From Rhodospirillales bacterium (GTDB lineage Bacteria > Pseudomonadota > Alphaproteobacteria > Rhodospirillales > Defluviicoccaceae), in NCBI GenBank assembly GCA_016710335.1, contig JADJXQ010000004.1, positions 372,001 to 436,000 on the forward strand: a stretch of DNA of 64,000 nt. Direction: 5' to 3'. Below, piece by piece: positions 28,072 to 37,191 of this stretch. Every line of letters starts with the position of its first letter. Position 1 is the stretch's first letter. Under the pieces are notes generated by a model, which saw only the letters and a list, made by a program, of their open reading frames with translations, searched no databases and was not told where the DNA came from. Made by a program: the position numbers and the translations under genes.

Positions 28072-30242
28072 ACATCCTGCCTCGCTTCCACGAACAGATC
28101 GGCCCGGTCGGCGCGTCGGGCATGGAGCGCTCGTTCGCCGACGACGTGGTCAAGCTGACCCTCGGCGACGGCGATGTGTTCGAGGGCGAAGCGATCCTCG
28201 CGATCACCAAGGCGCTGCTGCAGTCCGGCGTCGCCTACGTGGGCGGCTACCCGGGAGCGCCGGTCTCGCACCTGATGGACGTGTTGGCCGAGTCCCGCGA
28301 CCGCGTCCTCGAGCCGCTCGGCGTCCAGTTCGAGCAATCGGCGAGCGAGGCGGGGGCGGCGGCGCTGCTGGGCGCCTCCATCCATTATCCCTTGCGCGGC
28401 GCGGTGACGTGGAAATCCATCGTCGGCACCAACGTCGCCTCCGATGCGCTCTCCAACCTGGCGTCGGCCGGGGTCACTGGCGGCGCCCTGATCGTCGTCG
28501 GCGAGGACTACGGCGAGGGCGCCAGCGTCATCCAGGAACGCACCCACGCGACGGCCCTCAAGTCCTCGATCCCGCTGATCGATCCGCGCTACCACATGCC
28601 GACCCTGGTGCGCCTCACCGAGGAGGCGTTCGACCTGTCCGAAGCCTGCCACCTGCCGGTGATCATGAGTATCCGCATCCGCGCCGCGCACATGACCGGC
28701 TCGTTCGTCGCCAAGGACAACCGGCCGCCGCCGTGGAGCGCCCGCAACCCGCTGCCGGCGGCGCAATACGATTACGGCCGCATCGTCCTGCCGCCCTCCA
28801 CCTACGCCCAGGAGAAGGCCAAGATCGAAGAGCGGCTGCCGGCGGCTAGGCGCTTCATCGTCGAACACAGCCTCAACGAGGAGCATCCCGGAGACGGCCG
28901 GCCGCTCGGCATCATTCTTCAAGGCGGCGCCTACGGCGTCGTGCTGCGGGCGCTGCGCCTGCTCGGCGCCGCCGGCGCCTACGGCGACACGCCGGTGCCG
29001 CTCCTGATTCTCAACGTCATCCACCCGCTGGTGCCGGACCAGGTCGCGGCATTCCTCGACGGCAAACGGACCGTGTTGGTGGTGGAGGAGGGCAACCCGG
29101 CGTTCATCGAGCAGCAGATCCGCTCGCTTGCCCAGGAGCGCGGCCTCGATGTTCGCGTTCATGGCAAGGACGTGCTGCCCGAGGCCGGCGAGTACACGGG
29201 CGACGTGGTGCGCGCCGGCCTCGCCGCCTGGCTCGAAGACGCCGACCCGGCGCTTGGCCCCGAGGCGAAGCGCCGCCTAGGGGAGGTGCAGGACGGCGTG
29301 AAGGCGGCGCGGGCGATGCTGGAGACGCCGCCGCCACCGCGGCCGCCGGGCTTCTGCACCGGCTGTCCGGAGCGGCCGGTGTTCACGGCGCTCAAGCTGC
29401 TGCAGCGGGAGCGCGGCCCGCTCCACATCTCGTCCGACATCGGCTGCAACACGTTTGCGACCCTGCCGCCGTTCAACATGGGCTCGACCGTCCTCGGATA
29501 CGGGATGAGCCTCGCCAGCGGCGGCGCCGTCGGCCCTGCGCTGAACCAGTCGAGCGTCGCGGTCATGGGCGACGGCGGCTTCTGGCACAACGGCCTTGCG
29601 ACCGGCGCCGTCAACGCCCAGTGGAACGGCCATGACTCGGTGCTGATCATACTGGAAAACGGCTACGCCTCGGCCACCGGCCAGCAGCACGTGCCGTCTA
29701 CGGGTTCGACGCCATGGGGCCGGAAAGTGCAGGTGTCGATCGAGCGCACCCTGCGGGCCATCGGCGTGCCGTGGCTCCGCCGCGTCGACGCCTACGACGT
29801 GGGCAGGACCTTGCGCATCCTGCGTCAGGCGCTGGACCGTCGCGGGCAGGGCGTGCGCGTCGTCATCTCCGATGCCGAGTGCGCCCTCGCCAAGGGCCGC
29901 CGCCGCCGCAAGCTGGACGCCGAGCGCGCCAAGGCGGGGCTGCCGACGCGGAAGGAACGCTACGGCGTCGACGAGGAGGTGTGCGTCGGGGACCACTCCT
30001 GCATGCGCCTCAACGGCTGCCCGTCGCTCACCCTCCGCCCCGCCCGCGACCCCTTGAAGGATGCGCCGACCGCCACCGTCGCCCCCGACTGCGTCGCCTG
30101 CGACCTGTGCGGCCAGGTGGCGCAGGCGGCAAAGCTGTGCCCGTCGTTCTACAAGGCGTCGACCACCGTTCAGCCGAACCGCTGGCAGTCGCTCCGCGCC
30201 CGCCTCAACCGCCGCCTGCTCGCGGCCGTGGGCGCGTCATGA
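28068..30242 (+). CDS. iorA: Indolepyruvate ferredoxin oxidoreductase alpha subunit (TPP enzyme)
   Basis: This 724-aa protein has the fused IorA layout: a pyrimidine-binding POR domain (VAYVGGYPGAPVSHLMDVLAE, QFEQSASEAGAAALLGAS), a central swivel region, the TPP domain (GDGGFWHNGLATGAV ... ENGYASATG, the GDG-N motif), and a C-terminal ferredoxin-like part with CVGDHSCMRLNGC and CVACDLCGQ...CPSF. It decarboxylates arylpyruvates to arylacetyl-CoA with ferredoxin. ATG at 28068 overlaps the previous stop (ATGA); the frame is open further upstream, but inside the preceding gene. Confidence 0.88.
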   Translation: MNILPRFHEQIGPVGASGMERSFADDVVKLTLGDGDVFEGEAILAITKALLQSGVAYVGGYPGAPVSHLMDVLAESRDRVLEPLGVQFEQSASEAGAAALLGASIHYPLRGAVTWKSIVGTNVASDALSNLASAGVTGGALIVVGEDYGEGASVIQERTHATALKSSIPLIDPRYHMPTLVRLTEEAFDLSEACHLPVIMSIRIRAAHMTGSFVAKDNRPPPWSARNPLPAAQYDYGRIVLPPSTYAQEKAKIEERLPAARRFIVEHSLNEEHPGDGRPLGIILQGGAYGVVLRALRLLGAAGAYGDTPVPLLILNVIHPLVPDQVAAFLDGKRTVLVVEEGNPAFIEQQIRSLAQERGLDVRVHGKDVLPEAGEYTGDVVRAGLAAWLEDADPALGPEAKRRLGEVQDGVKAARAMLETPPPPRPPGFCTGCPERPVFTALKLLQRERGPLHISSDIGCNTFATLPPFNMGSTVLGYGMSLASGGAVGPALNQSSVAVMGDGGFWHNGLATGAVNAQWNGHDSVLIILENGYASATGQQHVPSTGSTPWGRKVQVSIERTLRAIGVPWLRRVDAYDVGRTLRILRQALDRRGQGVRVVISDAECALAKGRRRRKLDAERAKAGLPTRKERYGVDEEVCVGDHSCMRLNGCPSLTLRPARDPLKDAPTATVAPDCVACDLCGQVAQAAKLCPSFYKASTTVQPNRWQSLRARLNRRLLAAVGAS

Positions 30243-31705
30243 CTGCCGCTGCCGCGTCGATGACGGAAGAGCGTCCCGTTTGCGTGCTGATCGCGGCGTT
30301 GGGCGGGCAGGGGGGCGGGGTGCTCGCCGACTGGCTGGTCGCCGCGGCCCGCCACGACGGATTTCCGGCGCAGGCCACGTCGATCCCCGGCGTCGCCCAG
30401 CGCACCGGCGCCACCACGTACTACTTCGAGCTGTTTCCCCGCCGCGATCCGCCGAAGAATCCGGTATTCTCCCTCTACCCGTCGTCCGGAGACGTTGATC
30501 TCCTCGCCGCCCTGGAGCCGACCGAGGCCGGCCGCGCCCTGGCGCTAGGGTATGTCGGGCGCGAGACGACGGTGGTCAGCGCGCGGGAGCGGACGCTCAG
30601 CACCGCCGAGAAGATGCCGCCCGGCGACGGCACCATCGCAGCGGCGCCGGTGCTGGCGGCGCTGGCCCGCGCCGGCAAGCGGCTGATCGAGATCGATGCA
30701 CCGGCCGAGTCCGGGCCACGTATCCCGGGCCGGCTCAACGCCGTGCTGTTCGGGGCGATCGCCGAGACCGGCGTCTTGCCGTTGTCGCCATCCGCGTGCC
30801 GGTCGGCGATCGAGCACGCCGGCGTCGCCGTCGCCGCCAACCTCGCCGGCTTCGAGGCCGGCGTCGCCGTGGCGCGTCGCCCTTCCGCAACGCCGGACGC
30901 TCCCCCCGACGGCGCCGTCTTCGACGACGCGCCCGCAGCCTTTGTCCGCGAGGTCGCCGACCTGCCGGAGCCGCTTCGAGCCATCGTCGGCCACGGCCTC
31001 GCCCGCCTCGTAGACTATCAGGACGAGGCCTACGCGCGCCTCTACCTCGAACGCCTCACGCCGATCATCGCGCTCGATGCCGACCCCGATCATGCCCTCG
31101 CGCAAGCCGTCGCCCGGCGCCTTGCGGCATGGATGGCGTTCGAGGACGTGATCCGGGTGGCTCAGCTCAAGACCCGCCCCGGCCGCCTCCGGCGCATCCG
31201 CGCCGAGGTCGGCGGCGCCGAGGATGCACCGCTGACGGTCGTCGATTTCCTCAAGCCGGGGCGGGAAGAGATGGAGGGCGTGCTGCCCCCCTGGGCCGCC
31301 CGCCTGCTGCCGCCGCCGAAGCCGGGGAAGGCCGGGACCGGCGTCGGCTTGCGCATCAATACCGCTTCGCCCGCCGGCTTCCTGGCGTTCCGCGCCCTCG
31401 CGGTGCTGCGGCCATGGCGGCGGCGGACGTTGCGTTACGCCCGCGAACAGGCCGCCATCGAAATCTGGCTGGCCGCGGTCGCCGCCGCCGCCCGCCGGGA
31501 TCCCGCGCTGGCCGGCGACGTTGCCGCGGCGGCGGTGTGGGCGCGCGGCTACGGGGAGGTCCGTTCACGCGGTCTTCGCCGGCTCCATGCGCTGTTCAAC
31601 GATTGGGAGCGCCGTCTCGACGATGATCCGGAGGCCGTCCGGACCGCCGTGCGGAACGCCATCAACGACGCCCATAACAACCCGGACGGGGAGGAAACGT
31701 CATGA
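30239..31705 (+). CDS. iorB: Indolepyruvate oxidoreductase beta subunit (long form)
   Basis: This 488-aa protein begins with the gamma/POR domain typical of IorB (CVLIAALGGQGGGVLADWLV, TSIPGVAQRTGATTYYFELF) and continues with an extra ~280-aa helical domain (residues ~200-480) containing DYQDEAYARLYLERL, as in the long IorB forms of aromatic degraders. Partner of IorA. Start ATG 30239 and the downstream paaK start 31702 both use 4-nt overlaps, indicating translational coupling. Confidence 0.85.
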   Translation: MTAAAASMTEERPVCVLIAALGGQGGGVLADWLVAAARHDGFPAQATSIPGVAQRTGATTYYFELFPRRDPPKNPVFSLYPSSGDVDLLAALEPTEAGRALALGYVGRETTVVSARERTLSTAEKMPPGDGTIAAAPVLAALARAGKRLIEIDAPAESGPRIPGRLNAVLFGAIAETGVLPLSPSACRSAIEHAGVAVAANLAGFEAGVAVARRPSATPDAPPDGAVFDDAPAAFVREVADLPEPLRAIVGHGLARLVDYQDEAYARLYLERLTPIIALDADPDHALAQAVARRLAAWMAFEDVIRVAQLKTRPGRLRRIRAEVGGAEDAPLTVVDFLKPGREEMEGVLPPWAARLLPPPKPGKAGTGVGLRINTASPAGFLAFRALAVLRPWRRRTLRYAREQAAIEIWLAAVAAAARRDPALAGDVAAAAVWARGYGEVRSRGLRRLHALFNDWERRLDDDPEAVRTAVRNAINDAHNNPDGEETS

Positions 31706-33051
31706 CATCGCAGGCAGCACTCGCGGACTTGGGCCATCCACAGACCTACATATTCGACCCCAACGCCGAACTGATGCCGCGCGCCGAACTGGAGGCCTTG
31801 CAGCTCGGCCGCCTCAAGAAAACACTGCGCCACGCCTATGACAACGTGCCGCACTACCAGCGCGCCTGGGACAGCGCGGGCATCGATCCGGATCGCGTCA
31901 CGTCGCTGGCGGACATCAGGCACCTCCCGTTCACCGTCAAGAACGACCTCCGCGAAAACTACCCGTTCGGCATGTTCGCCGTGCCGAAGAAAATGATCCT
32001 CCGCCTGCACGCCTCTTCGGGGACGACCGGCAAGCCCACGGTGGTCGCCTACACCCGAGCCGACATAGAACTCTGGGCCGATCTGATGGCGCGCTCGTTG
32101 GCCTGCGCCGGCGCCAAGCCCGGCGACACCGTGCATAACGCCTACGGGTATGGCCTGTTCACGGGCGGCCTCGGCGCGCACTACGGGGCGGAACGGCTCG
32201 GCTGTACGGTCGTGCCGGTGTCCGGCGGCGCCACAGAGCGTCAGGTCGTGCTGCTGCGCGACTTCGGGGCGAAGATACTGTGCGCGACCCCGTCCTACGC
32301 CCTCAACATCGCGGAGGTTGCGGAGCAGCACGGCATCGATCTTCGCAACTCGCCCCTCAGCTACGGCGTGTTCGGCGCCGAGCCGTGGAGCGAGGGCATG
32401 CGGAAGGAGTTGGAAGGCCGCATGGTGATCAAGGCCGTCGACATCTATGGGCTCTCGGAGATCCTCGGCCCCGGCGTCGCCTGCGAGTGCCACGTGGTGC
32501 AGTCAGGGCTGCACGTCTGGGAGGACCATTTCCTGATCGAGGTGGTCGACCCCGAGACCTTCGAGCCGCTGCCGGTCGGAGAGGCGGGCGAACTGGTGAT
32601 CACCACGCTCACCAAACAGGCGCTGCCGATGATCCGCTACCGCACCCGCGACATCACGCTCTTGACCGACGAGCCGTGCGCCTGCGGGCGCACCCACCGG
32701 CGCTTCATGCGGGTCACCGGGCGCACCGACGACATGCTGATCATCCGCGGCGTCAACGTCTATCCGTCGCAGATCGAGGCGGTGCTGATCGGCGTCCCCG
32801 ACATCGCCCCGCACTATCAGCTCGTGCTGACCCGCGAGGAGGCCCTCGACGAGGTCACCGTCGAGGTGGAGATGACCCCCGACGCTCCGCTCGACGACGA
32901 GGCCCGCGAGCGCAAGGGCGAGGAGACCTGCCACCTCATCAAGTCCCTGATCGGCCTCACCTGCAACGTCGTCGTCAAGCGCCCCGGCGAAGTGCCCCGC
33001 TCAGAAGGCAAAGCCGTCCGCGTCCGCGACCTCCGCCCCAAACCCCGGTGA
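31702..33051 (+). CDS. paaK: Phenylacetate-CoA ligase
   Basis: This 449-aa AMP-forming ligase converts phenylacetate to phenylacetyl-CoA. It has the family motifs KNDLRENYPFGMFAVP, the P-loop HASSGTTGKPTVVAYT, YGYGLFTGGLGAHYG, VDIYGLSEILGPG, YRTRDIT with CACGRTHRR, and the C-terminal GRTDDMLIIRGVNVYPSQIE hinge region and catalytic Lys near the end (SEGKAVRV). It is the last gene of the operon; only 33 nt separate its stop from the first CRISPR repeat, with no visible terminator. Confidence 0.93.
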   Translation: MTSQAALADLGHPQTYIFDPNAELMPRAELEALQLGRLKKTLRHAYDNVPHYQRAWDSAGIDPDRVTSLADIRHLPFTVKNDLRENYPFGMFAVPKKMILRLHASSGTTGKPTVVAYTRADIELWADLMARSLACAGAKPGDTVHNAYGYGLFTGGLGAHYGAERLGCTVVPVSGGATERQVVLLRDFGAKILCATPSYALNIAEVAEQHGIDLRNSPLSYGVFGAEPWSEGMRKELEGRMVIKAVDIYGLSEILGPGVACECHVVQSGLHVWEDHFLIEVVDPETFEPLPVGEAGELVITTLTKQALPMIRYRTRDITLLTDEPCACGRTHRRFMRVTGRTDDMLIIRGVNVYPSQIEAVLIGVPDIAPHYQLVLTREEALDEVTVEVEMTPDAPLDDEARERKGEETCHLIKSLIGLTCNVVVKRPGEVPRSEGKAVRVRDLRPKPR

Positions 33052-33084
33052 CGACTACTGCCGGGAACACCCGCCGGCCCGACC

Positions 33085-35837
33085 GCCCCCAATCGCGGCC
33101 GGCTCTCGATTTGCTACACTCGCTCTCGCGCGCTCCGCCATCGGCTCCAGGCTGCGAATTGCGGCCGGCTCTCGATTTGCTACACTGCAGCACCTCGACA
33201 AGCTGGTCGGCCGCCAGCTGCGGATTGCGGCCGGCTCTCGATTTGCTACACTGATCACCACCGCGCTCGCCCCTGCCGGCGCGCTGCGGATTGTGGCCGG
33301 CTCTCGATTTGCTACACTTGGACACCGACAGCCCCGTAACCCCCGCGCGCTGCGGATTGCGGCCGGCTCTCGATTTGCTACACTAATCTTCTCCCAGGTC
33401 GGAATGGTCGATCGGCTGCGGATTGCGGCCGGCTCTCGATTTGCTACACTCACCGGCCCGATCGGCCTGCAGCCGGGCACGCTGCGGATTGCGGCCGCGC
33501 TGCGGATTGCGGCCGGCTCTCGATTTGCTACACTGAGCCGTCGGTCTCGTGTCCTGTATGCTTGCGGCTGCGGATTGCGGCCGGCTCTCGATTTGCTACA
33601 CTGTCAATCACATGCTCTACGGTTGAAGTGTGCTGCGGATTGCGGCCGGCTCTCGATTTGCTACACTGCCAGCGCTCGGCGTCCACCTCGACCAGTTGCT
33701 GCGGATTGCGGCCGGCTCTCGATTTGCTACACTAAACGCATCAGCGAGCATCTCGAACTCTGCGCTGCGGATTGCGGCCGGCTCTCGATTTGCTACACTA
33801 TAAGCATCGGGCAGATCGTCATCTGCTCTGCTGCGGATTGCGGCCGGCTCTCGATTTGCTACACTCGGCGCAAAAGCATGCGCGGCTCGCCAAGGGCTGC
33901 GGATTGCGGCCGGCTCTCGATTTGCTACACTGAAGCGCCCCGGATCGCGCAGCACCGTTATGCTGCGGATTGCGGCCGGCTCTCGATTTGCTACACTACG
34001 GTCACGATTACGGCGTCTGGGACTGGGGCTGCGGATTGCGGCCGGCTCTCGATTTGCTACACTCACGGCGCTAGGTATGCCGCTGCGGGTCTTGCTGCGG
34101 ATTGCGGCCGGCTCTCGATTTGCTACACTCGTTCACCGGCCAGTCGGCGTGATGCGCCAGCTGCGGATTGCGGCCGGCTCTCGATTTGCTACACTTCCCA
34201 AAAGCTCATCTGCCGTCACTCCCTTGCTGCGGATTGCGGCCGGCTCTCGATTTGCTACACTTTCCAGTCGGCGGGCCGATCGGGATCGCCAGCTGCGGAT
34301 TGCGGCCGGCTCTCGATTTGCTACACTCCAGGCGCCGGTCAGGGTCGACGCGCGTACGCTGCGGATTGCGGCCGGCTCTCGATTTGCTACACTGTGAGCT
34401 CGGCGGCGTAGCGGCCGTTGCCGGCTGCGGATTGCGGCCGGCTCTCGATTTGCTACACTGTCCGAACCCAACGGGTTGCAGGAATACCTGCTGCGGATTG
34501 CGGCCGGCTCTCGATTTGCTACACTCTCCTGGCGGGGCTCTATGACGGCCTGACGGCTGCGGATTGCGGCCGGCTCTCGATTTGCTACACTGGGCAGCGA
34601 CGTCCTCAGCGGGGTCGCTCCGCTGCGGATTGCGGCCGGCTCTCGATTTGCTACACTGGCGACCGCGATGTGCAGTGCAACTTTTTCGCTGCGGATTGCG
34701 GCCGGCTCTCGATTTGCTACACTCTCGCGGGCGATGTCCTCGCTATCCACCAGCTGCGGATTGCGGCCGGCTCTCGATTTGCTACACTATACCCGCCAGC
34801 AACCGCGTCGGACTCCAGGCTGCGGATTGCGGCCGGCTCTCGATTTGCTACACTGGTCCCGGTGTATTCCCCCACCCAGATATGGCTGCGGATTGCGGCC
34901 GGCTCTCGATTTGCTACACTACTGATACCCGGTGGCCAAACCGAGCGTGGCGCTGCGGATTGCGGCCGGCTCTCGATTTGCTACACTGCGCAAAAGTTAA
35001 CATGCATCGCGTCCTTCGCTGCGGATTGCGGCCGGCTCTCGATTTGCTACACTGGCCCCTCGTCCTCGGCCGCAGCCATCTCCTGCTGCGGATTGCGGCC
35101 GGCCTCGATTTGCTACACTCACGGCTTTTGCCCCTTCCTGCATCAGCAGCTGCGGATTGCGGCCGGCTCTCGATTTGCTACACTCGCGGGGTTCGGCACG
35201 TCTGGCATGATTACGCTGCGGATTGCGGCCGGCTCTCGATTTGCTACACTGACGCAGCCACCGCTGATGCCGGGGTATCCGCTGCGGATTGCGGCCGGCT
35301 CTCGATTTGCTACACTGCAGGACGCGGAGCGGGCTGACATGCAGGCGCTGCGGATTGCGGCCGGCTCTCGATTTGCTACACTTTTGGCGCAGAAATCCGA
35401 GATTGCCGGCTGCTGCGGATTGCGGCCGGCTCTCGATTTGCTACACTACCGCGCGCAACTGTGGGCTGAGGCAGTCGGCGCGGATTGCGGCCGCCTCGAT
35501 TTGCTACACTTTTCGCCTGCGATGTTGCGGTTGCCGATGCGCTGCGGATTGCGGCCGGCTCTCGATTTGCTACACTTTTTATGGATTGACGGTCGGGGTG
35601 AGGTGTGCTGCGGATTGCGGCCGGCTCTCGATTTGCTACACTTCATTCCTCCATCTGCGTGTGTCGTTCTATGCTGCGGATTGCGGCCGGCTCTCGATTT
35701 GCTACACTCCGTCGTGCGTCTTCATCACTAGATCGTTCGCTGCGGATTGCGGCCGGCTCGATTTGCTACACCGGGCGGCTCCCGTCGAACAGGGCGTCGA
35801 GCTGCGCCGGGATTGCGGCCGACCCTTTTGTAGCACT
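33085..35837 (+). CRISPR. Type II-C CRISPR array, 42 repeats
   Basis: The 36-bp repeat begins GCTGCGGATTGCGGCCGG and ends CTCTCGATTTGCTACACT on the + strand. I count 42 repeats (including degenerate terminal ones at 33085 and 35801) and 41 spacers of 28-32 nt, mostly 30, giving a 66-bp period. The + strand is the likely crRNA sense: the candidate tracrRNA pairs with this strand, and the repeat ends in TGCTACACT, close to the extended -10 (TGCTACAAT) with which each Neisseria II-C repeat drives its own transcription. Repeats 31, 37 and 41 have internal deletions. A partial 18-bp repeat lies at 33481-33498. No two spacers looked alike by eye. Confidence 0.98.
33481..33498 (+). repeat. Partial duplicated CRISPR repeat
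   Basis: The first 16 bases of the repeat (GCTGCGGATTGCGGCC) plus GC directly precede the complete repeat at 33499, between a normal 30-nt spacer and that repeat. Confidence 0.9.
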
Positions 35838-35890
35838 TGCGGCCTTCGGGCAAGCTCCTTGAGTCCCTTGCGTTTTCGCCCTCCCAACGC

Positions 35891-36244
35891 TCAGAATAGC
35901 TCGAGTTGGGGGGGCGAAGGCGCGACGGGGCGCCGTTTTTTCCCAACATAGATCTTGATGCGGCTGAACTGCTTGTCGGTGATGACGAGGAAGCGCACCT
36001 CTCCCGCCGAAGGTACGACGTCCCCCATCCGCTTAACGTGCACCTCGGCGTTCTCGATGGAGGCGCAATGGCGCGAGTAGACCGAGAACTGCATCATGGT
36101 AAACCCATCCTCGATCAAGTGCTTGCGGAACTGGGCGTAGGCCTTTCGAGCTTTCGCCGTATCGGTCGGAAGGTCGAACATCGCTATCACCCACATTGAG
36201 CGCCATCCCCATGGAAACTGAGGTACGGGACGATCGTGAGCCAA
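35891..36244 (-). CDS. cas2: CRISPR-associated endonuclease Cas2
   Basis: This 117-aa protein has the Cas2 ferredoxin-like pattern: MWVIAMFDLPTDTAKARKAY with the conserved Asp after beta-1, FRKHLIEDGFTMMQFSVYSR, and VRFLVITDKQFSRIKIYVGK. It helps Cas1 integrate spacers. The gene lies 5 nt downstream of cas1 and ends 53 bp from the array, pointing toward it (convergent with crRNA sense). A 16-residue N-terminal extension before MWVIAMF is common in II-C Cas2. Confidence 0.95.
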   Translation of the reverse strand: MAHDRPVPQFPWGWRSMWVIAMFDLPTDTAKARKAYAQFRKHLIEDGFTMMQFSVYSRHCASIENAEVHVKRMGDVVPSAGEVRFLVITDKQFSRIKIYVGKKRRPVAPSPPQLELF

Positions 36245-36249
36245 TTGCG

Positions 36250-37182
36250 CTAGAGCTCCGCCTCCAGGAGATCTGGTGACACCGGCATCCCTTCCGGCAT
36301 CGCCAGTGAGCGATCGCCACCGGTAAGGGCACGGCTCAGAGAGGCGGCACTGATTCCGATCGCCACGAGAAGTGGATATTTCCTGCCTGCGACGACGACC
36401 GTTTCGTTGAACAAGGACAGCAGAGCCGCTCGAGCCGCGCGCTCTCCCAAGCTTGGCGCTGTTTCGCCCTCAGTACCAACGAGCAATCGCACTCGCCAGT
36501 CGACATAGGGCCTATACGGTTCGAGAAGGTCGTCGGCGAGACAGAAGGGATTCCCCCTGTTGCGGTGGTACACCCCGAGGGAGGGGATCAGGCCCGCCGC
36601 AACTACGGCACGGGCTATGGCGGCGCGGACGACAGCGTAGCCGTAGTTGAGGAGGGCGTTGATGCCGTCGGCATCGCGATCACGGCGGAATTCCCGACCG
36701 AACAAGCGCGGCCAATAGCGCTGCGCCGCCTGGGCCTCGAGATTGTCCGGATCGCCGGACCGGACCCGGCGGGCCATGAGGGGAAGGCCGCATGGGTCCG
36801 ACGTGAACCACGACAGGACATGGCCCTGCTGCGCGATCTTGACCCGGACCAGAGCCTGCCAGATCCTTTTTTTCCGCGGTTCGCCCGCCTCCACCTGGGC
36901 CCGATGGCGCTCGGTCTGCACGTGGTGAGCGTCGAGCGGCAGCATCATTCCGGCCGGAAGGTGGTCACGACCCGTGACCATCAGGGTCGCCCCGGCCGCG
37001 AGTAGTTCGATGAAGACGGCTTGACTGTAGGTCGCCCGCACGTCGTCGACGATGACAACCCCCAGATCCTCGATTGGCAAGGTCGCCGTCGGGTGCTCCG
37101 GTCTCTCCACCACCAGTTGCCGGTGGGAAACGGAGAGCCGGGTGCCGGGGGTTGCGAACTCCACCGTCTTCCGGATCATCAC
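36250..37182 (-). CDS. cas1: CRISPR-associated integrase Cas1
   Basis: This 310-aa type II Cas1 has an N-terminal beta domain (RLSVSHRQLVVER ... DLGVVIVDD) and the C-terminal helical catalytic domain with the metal-binding residues in NLEAQAAQRYW (Glu), GVYHRNRGNPFCLADDLLEP (His and Asp/Glu). It lies 9 nt downstream of cas9. All expected catalytic residues are present, so adaptation may be active. Confidence 0.96.
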   Translation of the reverse strand: MMIRKTVEFATPGTRLSVSHRQLVVERPEHPTATLPIEDLGVVIVDDVRATYSQAVFIELLAAGATLMVTGRDHLPAGMMLPLDAHHVQTERHRAQVEAGEPRKKRIWQALVRVKIAQQGHVLSWFTSDPCGLPLMARRVRSGDPDNLEAQAAQRYWPRLFGREFRRDRDADGINALLNYGYAVVRAAIARAVVAAGLIPSLGVYHRNRGNPFCLADDLLEPYRPYVDWRVRLLVGTEGETAPSLGERAARAALLSLFNETVVVAGRKYPLLVAIGISAASLSRALTGGDRSLAMPEGMPVSPDLLEAEL

Positions 37183-37191
37183 GGCTCCTCA

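Noticed and set aside
35838..35890. Leader sequence between array and cas2
   Set aside because: Only 53 bp, GC-rich, with a short hairpin and no promoter; not convincing as a leader.
33095..35900. Several long open frames translating to repeated LRIAAGSRFATL / CGRLSICYT-like peptides
   Set aside because: These are translations of the CRISPR repeats and spacers. The 66-bp period is a multiple of 3, so the frame stays open by chance. Not proteins.
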